Shown one piece after another: positions 16,814 through 24,912 of a stretch of DNA of 64,000 bases. Positions within the stretch are counted from its first letter, which is position 1. Each line of letters begins with the position of its first letter. Origin of the DNA: CAZSDU01 sp964429135 (lineage in GTDB: Bacteria > Bacteroidota > Bacteroidia > Bacteroidales > FEN-979); assembly GCA_964429135.1 (NCBI GenBank), contig CAYSAU010000008.1:86068-150067 (forward strand), in the 5' to 3' direction. The notes beneath the pieces were generated by a model. It made no database searches and was not told where the DNA came from. It saw only the letters and a list, made by a program, of their open reading frames with translations. The position numbers and the translations under genes are program-made.

Positions 16814-18165
16814 AAAATCTTTTTGTCTTACTGATATTGCTCCTGTCCTGCTCATCTATTTCAGGAGCACAGGACGTTGAAAAAAAGATTTCAACGGTTG
16901 TCAATCCTAGCTGGAGCACTGGATCGACCATATATGAGGTCAATATCCGGCAATTTACCCCCGAAGGAACATTCAAAGCCTTGACGACCCATCTTCCACG
17001 TCTTCAGGAAATGGGAGTGGATATACTCTGGCTGATGCCGATTCATCCGATCGGTGAAAAGAACCGTAAAGGATCCCTGGGAAGTTACTATTCCATTCAA
17101 AATTATCTGGAAGTGAATCCGGAATTTGGCAATCTGGATGATTTTAAAAATTTCGTAAAAAAATCCCACGAATTTGGGATGAAAGTGATCATCGATTGGG
17201 TAGCGAATCATACTTCCTGGGATAATCCACTCATCGCGGAGCATCCGGAATGGTACAAAAAAGATTCTGCCGGTCATATTATTTCACCGGTAGCAGACTG
17301 GACTGATGTTGCCGCCCTCGATTACAGTCAAATAGGATTGCGTAAGTTCATGACTGAAGCCCTGGTTTATTGGATCAAGGAAACCGATATTGATGGTTAT
17401 CGTTGTGATGTGGCAGGGATGATTCCGGTCAGCTATTGGAATGAAGCTGTTCCTCAGCTACAGCAAATAAAACCGGTTTTCATGCTTGCTGAAGACGAAA
17501 ACCCAGTTATGCATGACACCGCATTCAACGTCACTTACACATGGGAGTTTTTTCATTTGATGAATGATATTGCCAAAGGCTTAAAGCAACCAGTAAAAGT
17601 TCCGGAACTAATTCATGTGGAAAAAGAAAAATATCCAGCCAAGGCCTACCGCATGCGTTTCACCAGCAATCACGATGAAAATTCATGGAATGGAACAGAA
17701 TATGAACGTATGGGTGAAGGCGCCCAGGCTTTTGCCGTACTGACTTTTACCTGCCCGGGGATCCCTCTGATTTACAGTGGTCAGGAAGCCGCTTTACAAA
17801 AACGACTGCGCTTCTTTGATAAAGATACGATACCCTGGGGAAGTTACTCTCTTCAGGGTTTTTATACTAAGCTCACCATGCTGAAGAAACAAAACAAAGC
17901 ATTGGGAAATGGGGAGGAAGACGGGATATTCACCTGCCTTAGCACAACCAACGACTCGTCAATTCTTGCTTTTACCCGTCAGAAAGACCATGATAAAGTA
18001 CTGGTGATCCTTAACCTGTCTCCCCAGGAACAACAATTTGAAATTCAGGACCAGCATATCTCTGGAAAATACATCGAACTTTTCACCCGACAGGAAAAGA
18101 CCTTGAAGTCAGGAAGCAAATTCCGGTTTAAACCTTGGGAATACTTTGTATATGTGGCAAGATAA
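16810..18165 (+). CDS. Secreted alpha-amylase family enzyme (GH13)
   Basis: The 451-residue product has a signal peptide (MKNLFVLLILLLSCSSISGAQ). The SCSS part could also be a weak lipobox. The GH13 core starts at IYEVNIRQFTPEGTF. Catalytic motifs: VIIDWVANHT (~127), DGYRCDVAGM with the nucleophile near 198, LAEDENP with Glu ~226, and TSNHDENSW (~284). A short C-terminal beta domain ends the protein. It is compact, with no CBM. The start overlaps the previous GH13 gene by four bases, so the two amylases are translationally coupled. Probably a periplasmic or surface maltodextrin-cutting enzyme; exact specificity is unknown. It is the last gene of the operon and is followed by a hairpin that faces susD. 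Confidence 0.9.
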   Translation: MKNLFVLLILLLSCSSISGAQDVEKKISTVVNPSWSTGSTIYEVNIRQFTPEGTFKALTTHLPRLQEMGVDILWLMPIHPIGEKNRKGSLGSYYSIQNYLEVNPEFGNLDDFKNFVKKSHEFGMKVIIDWVANHTSWDNPLIAEHPEWYKKDSAGHIISPVADWTDVAALDYSQIGLRKFMTEALVYWIKETDIDGYRCDVAGMIPVSYWNEAVPQLQQIKPVFMLAEDENPVMHDTAFNVTYTWEFFHLMNDIAKGLKQPVKVPELIHVEKEKYPAKAYRMRFTSNHDENSWNGTEYERMGEGAQAFAVLTFTCPGIPLIYSGQEAALQKRLRFFDKDTIPWGSYSLQGFYTKLTMLKKQNKALGNGEEDGIFTCLSTTNDSSILAFTRQKDHDKVLVILNLSPQEQQFEIQDQHISGKYIELFTRQEKTLKSGSKFRFKPWEYFVYVAR

Positions 18166-18176
18166 AGATAAAAGAA

Positions 18177-18209
18177 GAGGGCAACCCCTTGAGCTGCCCT
18201 CCATCTTTT
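18177..18209. terminator. Bidirectional hairpin terminator between the GH13 operon and susD
   Basis: GAGGGCA (18177-18183) pairs with TGCCCTC (18195-18201) around an 11-base loop. It is flanked by A-rich sequence on the left and TCTTTTATT on the right, so it could stop transcription from either side. It separates two convergent units. Confidence 0.65.
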
Positions 18210-19533
18210 ATTCAGAATTCTGAACCAGATTGGGATTTACATCCATTTCTCTCTGTGGGATGAGGTACATTAGGCGCACACTGTTCCAGGGCAGTTTTTT
18301 AGTGGAGATGGAGGCTTTCTGTAATCGTTTTTGATTAAAGAAATTATCTCCCTGGAAGATTAGTTCTTTCATCCTTTCATAATAAATTTTACTCGGATTT
18401 ATCACTGTTTCATCAGGAAGTAATGCCCGATTTCTTACGGCATTCAAATCCTCGAGTGCTCCAGTTTGCCCAAGATCATAACGCATTTCCGCCCGGTTCA
18501 GGTATATCTCAGCGAGGCGGATAAGGGGAACATTCATGTATTTATCATCGTAAAGAGTAGTGAAGTACTTTCCGTCTTTAATCATGAACCCATTGCGATA
18601 TCTTTGATCCTGCATTCCTCCGGTAAAAGTGAAAACCTTGATCACTTCGCTGGAAGGAGAGAATTTGCCATTGCTTGCGTAACGGAAATATCCTCCCAGT
18701 GCACCAGCAGTAGTATTTGTCGTTGTACTCATGACGGAGAAGATATTTTCAGGCGTAACCGTGGTGCTGAAATTATCCATGATGCTGTCAGAAAGCCTGA
18801 ACACCTTGCTGTCGATAATTTCTGTTGAAATATCAATACAAGCCTGTTTATCTCCATGGTAAAAATAAACCCTTGACAGCAGTGCTTTGGCAGCCCAATT
18901 GGTCGCCCGGTTATTATTTGATTCGGGCAGAATCAGGGCAGCCTCTTTTAGATCGGTAATGATCTGGGTATAAACATCCTCGATCAAAGCCCTGCTTGGT
19001 TTCGCATCTATGCCTGAAGGGGCTGTCAATAGCGGGACGCCTAATCCTGTATTTGGGTTCCCGAAATATCGAACCAGGTCGAAATACAACAATGCACGGA
19101 TAAAAAGGCATTCTCCTCTGATCTGGTCAGCCACCGCAGGAGTTGGTCCGACATTCGGAATGGCTTGCAATACAGAGTTAGCCATATTAATGGCATAATA
19201 AGCATTTTGCCATAAAGAGGCAGAAAGCCGGTTATCCGGAGACATATTTTTCTCCAGCATCTGTGTTTCCTCGAAAACCAGGTTCCCTTGTCCTGAATTG
19301 ATGACATTATTGGCCAGCATATCGCCGCAGGTCCATATGCTTCCACCATATAGATCTCCATTCTGAAGGGAACTATAGGTTCCGATCAGGGCAGCCTGAA
19401 GTCCTTCCACGGTAGTCAATGCAACCTGATCCGATATGGAAGTATCTGGGACTTTTTCAATGATCTTTTTACAGCCGATAAAGAAGAACACTATTACTGC
19501 CGCAAATAAAATGAAATGCTTGATATTTTTCAT
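18208..19533 (-). CDS. susD: SusD/RagB family starch-binding lipoprotein
   Basis: The 441-residue lipoprotein (signal ending in FFFIGC, Cys about 21) has the SusD family opening TSISDQVALTTVEGLQAAL with IGTYSSL, TPR-like helices in the middle (RALLYFDLVRYFG), and the characteristic ending LIPQREMDVNPNLVQN. SusD caps the SusC barrel at the outer membrane and binds glycan before import. It is about 100 residues shorter than B. thetaiotaomicron SusD, so some surface loops are probably trimmed. It follows susC by 17 bases in the same orientation. Starch or maltodextrin as ligand is inferred from the GH13-rich surroundings; the symbol is used in the family sense. Confidence 0.93.
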   Translation of the reverse strand: MKNIKHFILFAAVIVFFFIGCKKIIEKVPDTSISDQVALTTVEGLQAALIGTYSSLQNGDLYGGSIWTCGDMLANNVINSGQGNLVFEETQMLEKNMSPDNRLSASLWQNAYYAINMANSVLQAIPNVGPTPAVADQIRGECLFIRALLYFDLVRYFGNPNTGLGVPLLTAPSGIDAKPSRALIEDVYTQIITDLKEAALILPESNNNRATNWAAKALLSRVYFYHGDKQACIDISTEIIDSKVFRLSDSIMDNFSTTVTPENIFSVMSTTTNTTAGALGGYFRYASNGKFSPSSEVIKVFTFTGGMQDQRYRNGFMIKDGKYFTTLYDDKYMNVPLIRLAEIYLNRAEMRYDLGQTGALEDLNAVRNRALLPDETVINPSKIYYERMKELIFQGDNFFNQKRLQKASISTKKLPWNSVRLMYLIPQREMDVNPNLVQNSE

Positions 19534-19550
19534 TTTTCTATTTTTTTAGA

Positions 19551-22500
19551 TTAAAAATTCAGGTTCACCCCAATGGTAAATGATTTGCTCTGAGGCGGGC
19601 TCAGGTAGGTAACCCCCTGGGTTATGTTACCGCTCAAATCACGGTTAACTTCAGGATCCCATCCTTTGTATTTGGTCAATATCCACCAGTTCTGTGCCAT
19701 AAAATAAACACGGATACTGCTCATAGCAATCGTTTTTGACCATTCGTTGGGAAGGGTATAACCAATGGTGACCGTTTTCAAACGGAGGAAGGACCCATCA
19801 TCGAGATAACGGGTAGAATTGTGGGTGGAATAGGTATTGCTCCACAATAACTGTGGAGTTTCGGTAATATCACCGGGTTTTTGCCAACGATCTTCGATGG
19901 TTGTCATCTGATTCCAATTAGAACCTATAGAACCACCTTCAAGGAATTTTCCATCATCCCTGTAAACATCATTTCCCCATTGAAAAGTAAACAAGACAGA
20001 AGCGTCAAATCCTTTCCAGCTAAAAATATTGTTCAGGCCGCCAAACCACGTGGGATAAGGATTCCCAACAACTTTTGCATTGTTGGCAAAAAAGTTGGGA
20101 TCAGCATCATCCCAGGGTCCGATTGAACCATCAGCAAGCACGAACAATTCTCCGCCTGTTTTGGGATCCACTCCATAATATTCAACTAAACGCCAGGCGC
20201 CAACCGGATGTCCGGCCTGAGCATAGTTGTTCCCATAATTTTCTCCGGCAATAATCTGTCCCTGAATATCAACGATTTCATTACGGTTATTATTGATGTT
20301 AAACTCTGTTTGCCACTTGAATTTTCCGACCAGATTATTGGAGGTCAGGAAAATTTCAATCCCTTTATTGTACATTGAGCCAACGTTTTTAGTTACCGTG
20401 GAAGCACCGCTGGTTTGAGGAACATTTACATTCAGCAACATATCTGTGGTATATTTATAATAATAGTCGAAACCTCCAGATAATCTACCATTCCATAAAC
20501 CGAAATCGAGTCCTACGTCAACCTGTGATGTTTTTTCCCAGCCAAGGTTAGGATTGGCAATGTTGGCAATTTTAATACCCGGTAAACCGTTATAAGTAGA
20601 AGAGTTATAAGACCCAAAATAACTATAGTCACCGATTTCAGCATTTCCCATGATCCCGTAACTACCTCTTAGCTTAAAGTAAGTCAACACTTTTTTAATG
20701 GATTCCGGAATGAATTTTTCTTCAGTAATGGTCCATCCTACAGAAGTAGATGGGAACCATCCCCATTTATGTCCCGGACCAAACCTGGAGGAAGCATCCC
20801 TACGTAAGCTCACAGTCAGGTAATATTTGTTATTGTATGAATAGGATGCTCTACCCATATAGGAAAGAAATCCGTATGCGGAAGTCCAGTTCCCTGCCGT
20901 GATAATGGAGGCATTCCCGGGCTGGGTATAAGCGGAACTTGGGAAATTGGTTCCGGTGATCCAGCTCCCGGCGGTACTGCTGTTCTGAACCTGCATTCCA
21001 AGGAATCCGGATACATCATGTTTTCCAAAAACTTTGTTAAAATTCAGGGAGAGCATGTTTGTATAGGTTTCCACCTGAACGCGACGGTCTGTTGCATTGA
21101 CAGAGGAGGCTTCGCGAGTGATCGGTCCTTCGTATTTATAATCTTTGACATAAACATTATTCAAACCAAATTCATCTCGTATTGATAGCCAGTTCGTAAA
21201 ATTAAATTCCCCGAATACATTGGCCAAAACGGAGAAAGTATTAGCAGAATATTTAAGATCATCCCGGGAAGCAACGATATTGGTACCATTGGATGTTTTG
21301 GGCGCAAAATAATCTCCTCCTGCAGTATAAACAGGCATAATGGGAAGCGAGCGGCTTTGGGCGGTTCCCAGTCCACCAGCCCAACCTGTCGGCACTCTTT
21401 TGTTGATGGTATACGACAAACCCACATTGGCACCAAATTTAAAGTGATCGGAAGCGATGTGAGAAAAGTTTACACGGCCATTGTATCTTGAAAAATCATT
21501 GGCTTTGATAAACCCTTTTTCATCATAATATGCCCCGTTGATATAGTACTGCGTTCTTGCAGTACCTCCCGTTGCAGATAATGAAGCATTCTGAACAAAT
21601 CCCTGCTGGAGGGATTCATCCAGCCAGTTAGTGTTAGTGTTGTCAATGATTTTTTTATTGGCTGCAAGGGTTGCATTTTTCTGCTCTTCCGTGAAGTTAT
21701 TGTAATTTCCTTCATACAGGAGATTGGTATTATAAATTCCATACGGAAGGTTTTCGTAATAAGCACGGTAATCGTTGGAAATATCCTTACCCGAGTTTGT
21801 CCATGCTTCTTTGGTCAATGCAAGATATCTGGAACCGTCAAGAATTTTCAAGCGGTTCGTCACAGTGGTTACTCCGGCATAGTAATTGAAACTGAAGTTG
21901 GTTTTTGGTTTTCCCTCCCCCAGTTTACCCTGCTTTGTGGTGATCAGGACAACCCCGTTGGCTGAACGTGCACCATAAATAGCTGCGGCTGCAGCATCCT
22001 TGAGAATTTCTATGGAGGCAATATCCGCAGGGTCAATCTGTGACAATACGTTGGATTTGTCAGGGAAACCTGATTCATTGGTCAAACTTCCCGTTACGGC
22101 AGGGATACCATCAACCACGTACAGGGGTTCGCTGCTGGCTAACAAAGAAGAAGTTCCCCGAACACGGAAAGTAACAGCCCCACCCGGCAACCCGTTGTCA
22201 GAAGTGATCTGTACCCCTGGGGTACGACCTTGCAAAGCCTTCCCGAAGTTTTCAACCGGAATGGAGGCTATTTCCGCAGCTTTAACCGTTGAAATAGAGC
22301 TTGTTACATCTCTTTTGCGTTTGGTTCCAAAACCCACGACAACGATTTCATCCAGTTGAAGATTATCTTCAGCAATACTGAAATCCTGGGTCAATACCTG
22401 GTCTTTCTGAATATTCAGTGTGACTGTCATACGCTGGTATCCCGTGTAACTGCAGATAATGACCACCTTGCCTGCAGGAACTTTCAGGCTGTACTTACCA

Positions 22501-22685
22501 TCAGCAGCAGTAGAAACACCGATGGACGTTCCTTCGACATAGACGTTGGCTCCGGGTAATTGTTCACCTGTGGCTTTATCGGTGACGACACCCGTCAGGG
22601 TACCTGTCTGCCCAAAGGCGGCAGACAAACCAAAGCCAACAAATGCGAATAGGAAAAATAATTGAAAGTGTAAAATTTTCCTCAT
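19551..22685 (-). CDS. susC: SusC/RagA family TonB-dependent outer-membrane importer
   Basis: The 1,044-residue protein carries a signal peptide (ending AAFGQ) and a carboxypeptidase-regulatory-like beta domain (about 27-115, starting LTGVVTDKATGEQLPGANV). It continues with the SusC-type TonB box region LDEIVVVGFGTKRKRDVTSS, a plug domain with VRGTSSLLASSEPLYVVDG, and a 22-strand barrel ending in ...KSFTIGVNLNF. There is no N-terminal STN domain, so no anti-sigma signalling is expected. It imports oligosaccharides with SusD, powered by TonB. It diverges from the CBM-module gene at 22807 across a 121-base AT-rich spacer. The length is normal for the family. The starch substrate is inferred from context. 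Confidence 0.95.
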   Translation of the reverse strand: MRKILHFQLFFLFAFVGFGLSAAFGQTGTLTGVVTDKATGEQLPGANVYVEGTSIGVSTAADGKYSLKVPAGKVVIICSYTGYQRMTVTLNIQKDQVLTQDFSIAEDNLQLDEIVVVGFGTKRKRDVTSSISTVKAAEIASIPVENFGKALQGRTPGVQITSDNGLPGGAVTFRVRGTSSLLASSEPLYVVDGIPAVTGSLTNESGFPDKSNVLSQIDPADIASIEILKDAAAAAIYGARSANGVVLITTKQGKLGEGKPKTNFSFNYYAGVTTVTNRLKILDGSRYLALTKEAWTNSGKDISNDYRAYYENLPYGIYNTNLLYEGNYNNFTEEQKNATLAANKKIIDNTNTNWLDESLQQGFVQNASLSATGGTARTQYYINGAYYDEKGFIKANDFSRYNGRVNFSHIASDHFKFGANVGLSYTINKRVPTGWAGGLGTAQSRSLPIMPVYTAGGDYFAPKTSNGTNIVASRDDLKYSANTFSVLANVFGEFNFTNWLSIRDEFGLNNVYVKDYKYEGPITREASSVNATDRRVQVETYTNMLSLNFNKVFGKHDVSGFLGMQVQNSSTAGSWITGTNFPSSAYTQPGNASIITAGNWTSAYGFLSYMGRASYSYNNKYYLTVSLRRDASSRFGPGHKWGWFPSTSVGWTITEEKFIPESIKKVLTYFKLRGSYGIMGNAEIGDYSYFGSYNSSTYNGLPGIKIANIANPNLGWEKTSQVDVGLDFGLWNGRLSGGFDYYYKYTTDMLLNVNVPQTSGASTVTKNVGSMYNKGIEIFLTSNNLVGKFKWQTEFNINNNRNEIVDIQGQIIAGENYGNNYAQAGHPVGAWRLVEYYGVDPKTGGELFVLADGSIGPWDDADPNFFANNAKVVGNPYPTWFGGLNNIFSWKGFDASVLFTFQWGNDVYRDDGKFLEGGSIGSNWNQMTTIEDRWQKPGDITETPQLLWSNTYSTHNSTRYLDDGSFLRLKTVTIGYTLPNEWSKTIAMSSIRVYFMAQNWWILTKYKGWDPEVNRDLSGNITQGVTYLSPPQSKSFTIGVNLNF

Positions 22686-22757
22686 AGCAAAGAATTTTTG
22701 GTTATACTTATTTGTTGTAAAAATATAAAAGAATTTATTAAGATTATATTTTTTTAT

Positions 22758-22765
22758 TATCTTTG
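22758..22765 (+). promoter_or_regulatory. -7 promoter box for the CBM-module protein gene
   Basis: TATCTTTG matches TAnnTTTG and lies 42 bases before the ATG at 22807, in the AT-rich divergent spacer shared with susC. On the susC side only a weaker TATTTTTA (minus strand, 22718-22725) was seen. Confidence 0.55.
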
Positions 22766-22806
22766 TATAAAGGTAATTAATTAAAATTTAACTAAAACCA
22801 GAGCCT

Positions 22807-24837
22807 ATGAAAAATTTTACTCATTTTTTACTGAAAAATTTGATGGTAATTCTTACCATTATTATGTTTTCAGGTATTGCAAGGGCACAGATGCCGGCTG
22901 CCATCTCGATGGAGCCTTCTGATGCCACGGTCTTCGATTCCATCACGTTGACCTTCAACCCTGTTCTGGCTTGTTTCCAGGATGGCTCTTTAACCGGTGT
23001 TCCCATTGTTTATATGCATTCAGGCGTGACAACTTCAGCCGGTAACTGGCAAAATGTTATCGATTATAACCATACCGGAGCCAATGGCCAAGCCCCTCAA
23101 CTCACACCCAATGGTGACGGTACTTACTCCATTGGTTACAGGCCTTCAGCTTTTTATGGGATTGCTGAAGGGACAATAGTCACTAAATTATGTATGGTTT
23201 TCAATGATGGGCAATGGGGATCCAAAGATGGTCGTGATTTTGACCCGGCCAATCCACCCAACTGCATGGACTTTTTCATTCCTTTGAAATTCTCTTCCAG
23301 CGAGCCGAAATTTAAATTCACGGTGAACATGGAAAAAATGGTCAATGAAGGATTGTTTGATCCCATTGCAGATGCTGTTTATGCCAACCTGCTTACTCCG
23401 ACGAATATGGAAGTAGAACTTTCCCCCGGAATTGGCGCAGATCAATATAAGTTTACCGGTATGATTGAAAGCGGTCTGGATTCCGGTACTACTTATACAT
23501 ATAAATATCGTATCAATGAAGCCGATTTCGAAACGGTTAGCCGTGAAATCACTGCCAATCCAGGAACTACTGCCGTTACTGCCTGGTGGAATGACGATCC
23601 CATCAATGTCTCTACTTTTATGGTGGATATGACTTATTGGATTGCTGCCGGAAAATTCGACCCGGACGTGGATGTACTGGATATGCCAGGCTCTATGAAT
23701 GGATGGGCAGGTTCACCCGATATGACTCCGGTACCCGGAAAAGCCAATCTCTACCAAGTCGAATATACCCTTGACCCGGCAACCATTTATGAGTACAAAT
23801 ACCGGATCAACCATGACTGGGAAAATGCTGAATTCCCGGGTGGCGGACCCAACCGTATGACTTGGGGACCTCCGGTACCCAAAACCATACTTAGTGTATA
23901 TGACAATTACAAACCAGGAACTCTTCCTGTGACTTTTAAATGCCATATGTCTTATCAGATCAAAGCCGGTCATTTCGATCCAACCACTGAATACCTCGAT
24001 ATTGCAGGGAACTTGAATGGATGGGGCGCTTATGACGTTCTTTTCGACAGATCAAACCCACATGACAGCGTTTACCAGATTACGTTGAACGCCGATACCA
24101 ATAATATGGGTACTTCACCTGTTGAGTTTAAATTCCGTTTCAACGGAGATTGGAACACTTCTGAATTTCCTGGCGGCGGCCCCAACCGCAAGTATTTCCT
24201 GCTGGATACTGCAGGCGGCGTCCAGAACATCGTAGAGGTTTGGTACAGTGATTTAAATCCCAACATTCTCACACCGCCCTGGGCCTATGACCTTGAGATC
24301 ACCGGAACACTAATCGTTGGTCAGGATCTGACCGGACATTACACCTACGAAAATGTGAATGGGATCCCGGAAGGCGCTTCAACCTACAAGTGGTATACGG
24401 CAGATGACAACCAGGGAACCAATCTGGCTGAAATCCCGGGCATTGTTACCATTGGTTATTCTCCGACTGAACTTGAAACCGGAAAATTCCTGGCCTTTGA
24501 GGTAACCCCGATTGCTGCAAGCGGCGATTCAGCTATCGGAAAGCCGGTGATGGTCTATTCCTTGGACAAAATCGGCGGAGTTGGCATCAAAGAAGTCGGT
24601 AACACCTATGTGAACTTTTACCCGAATCCTGTTACCTCACAAATCACTTTCGAACACCTCGGCGACATTGCACGCATTGAAATATTTAGCATTGTCGGAC
24701 AACAAGTGATGACATTCAACAACCTCAGCACTGAAAAAATGACTGTAAATACCAGTAACCTAAAAGCCGGTATTTATTTCCTTCGGTTCTATGGTAAGGA
24801 TAACAGCTTTACGACAGCAAAGTTTATCAAGAACTAA
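22807..24837 (+). CDS. Secreted multi-module starch-binding-type protein with T9SS tail
   Basis: The 676-residue product has a signal peptide (to about residue 28, IARAQ). An N-terminal domain follows (about 30-165, with VYMHSGVTT, GDGTYSIGYRPSAFYGI and VFNDGQWGSKDGRDF), then three CBM-like modules (about 168-270, 272-372, 373-485; motifs PGSMNGWAG, AGNLNGWGA, YKYRINHDWENAEFPGG). An Ig-like segment (490-588, YENVNGIPEG) leads to a T9SS sorting domain (FYPNPVTSQITFEH to the end). There are no glycosidase motifs. Placed between susC and a T9SS-exported GH13 enzyme, it most likely binds starch at the surface, the role of SusE/SusF. The N-terminal domain recurs in the GH13 enzyme at 24913-27795, and the rest is paralogous to the product of 4354-5982. 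Confidence 0.78.
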   Translation: MKNFTHFLLKNLMVILTIIMFSGIARAQMPAAISMEPSDATVFDSITLTFNPVLACFQDGSLTGVPIVYMHSGVTTSAGNWQNVIDYNHTGANGQAPQLTPNGDGTYSIGYRPSAFYGIAEGTIVTKLCMVFNDGQWGSKDGRDFDPANPPNCMDFFIPLKFSSSEPKFKFTVNMEKMVNEGLFDPIADAVYANLLTPTNMEVELSPGIGADQYKFTGMIESGLDSGTTYTYKYRINEADFETVSREITANPGTTAVTAWWNDDPINVSTFMVDMTYWIAAGKFDPDVDVLDMPGSMNGWAGSPDMTPVPGKANLYQVEYTLDPATIYEYKYRINHDWENAEFPGGGPNRMTWGPPVPKTILSVYDNYKPGTLPVTFKCHMSYQIKAGHFDPTTEYLDIAGNLNGWGAYDVLFDRSNPHDSVYQITLNADTNNMGTSPVEFKFRFNGDWNTSEFPGGGPNRKYFLLDTAGGVQNIVEVWYSDLNPNILTPPWAYDLEITGTLIVGQDLTGHYTYENVNGIPEGASTYKWYTADDNQGTNLAEIPGIVTIGYSPTELETGKFLAFEVTPIAASGDSAIGKPVMVYSLDKIGGVGIKEVGNTYVNFYPNPVTSQITFEHLGDIARIEIFSIVGQQVMTFNNLSTEKMTVNTSNLKAGIYFLRFYGKDNSFTTAKFIKN

Positions 24838-24854
24838 ACCTGTATGATCCTGAA

Positions 24855-24885
24855 AAACCCGGCCTGAAAGACCGGGTTTTTTTTT
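24855..24885 (+). terminator. Rho-independent terminator
   Basis: AAACCCGG (24855-24862) and CCGGGTTT (24872-24879) form an eight-base-pair stem with a nine-base loop, and T's run to 24885. It closes the transcript of the CBM-module gene. The last T of the tract is also the first base of the next promoter box. Confidence 0.8.
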
Positions 24886-24892
24886 ATCTTTG
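24885..24892 (+). promoter_or_regulatory. -7 promoter box for the T9SS amylase gene
   Basis: TATCTTTG, an exact TAnnTTTG, begins at the end of the preceding terminator T-tract and ends 20 bases before the ATG at 24913. The amylase therefore appears to have its own promoter, packed directly behind a terminator. Confidence 0.55.
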
Positions 24893-24912
24893 TCTAAGTT
24901 AAATCAAACCTT

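Noticed and set aside
22686..22760. A promoter box for susC on the minus strand
   Set aside because: Only TATTTTTA (22718-22725) was found, with a mismatch at the last position and no -33 element at the normal spacing.
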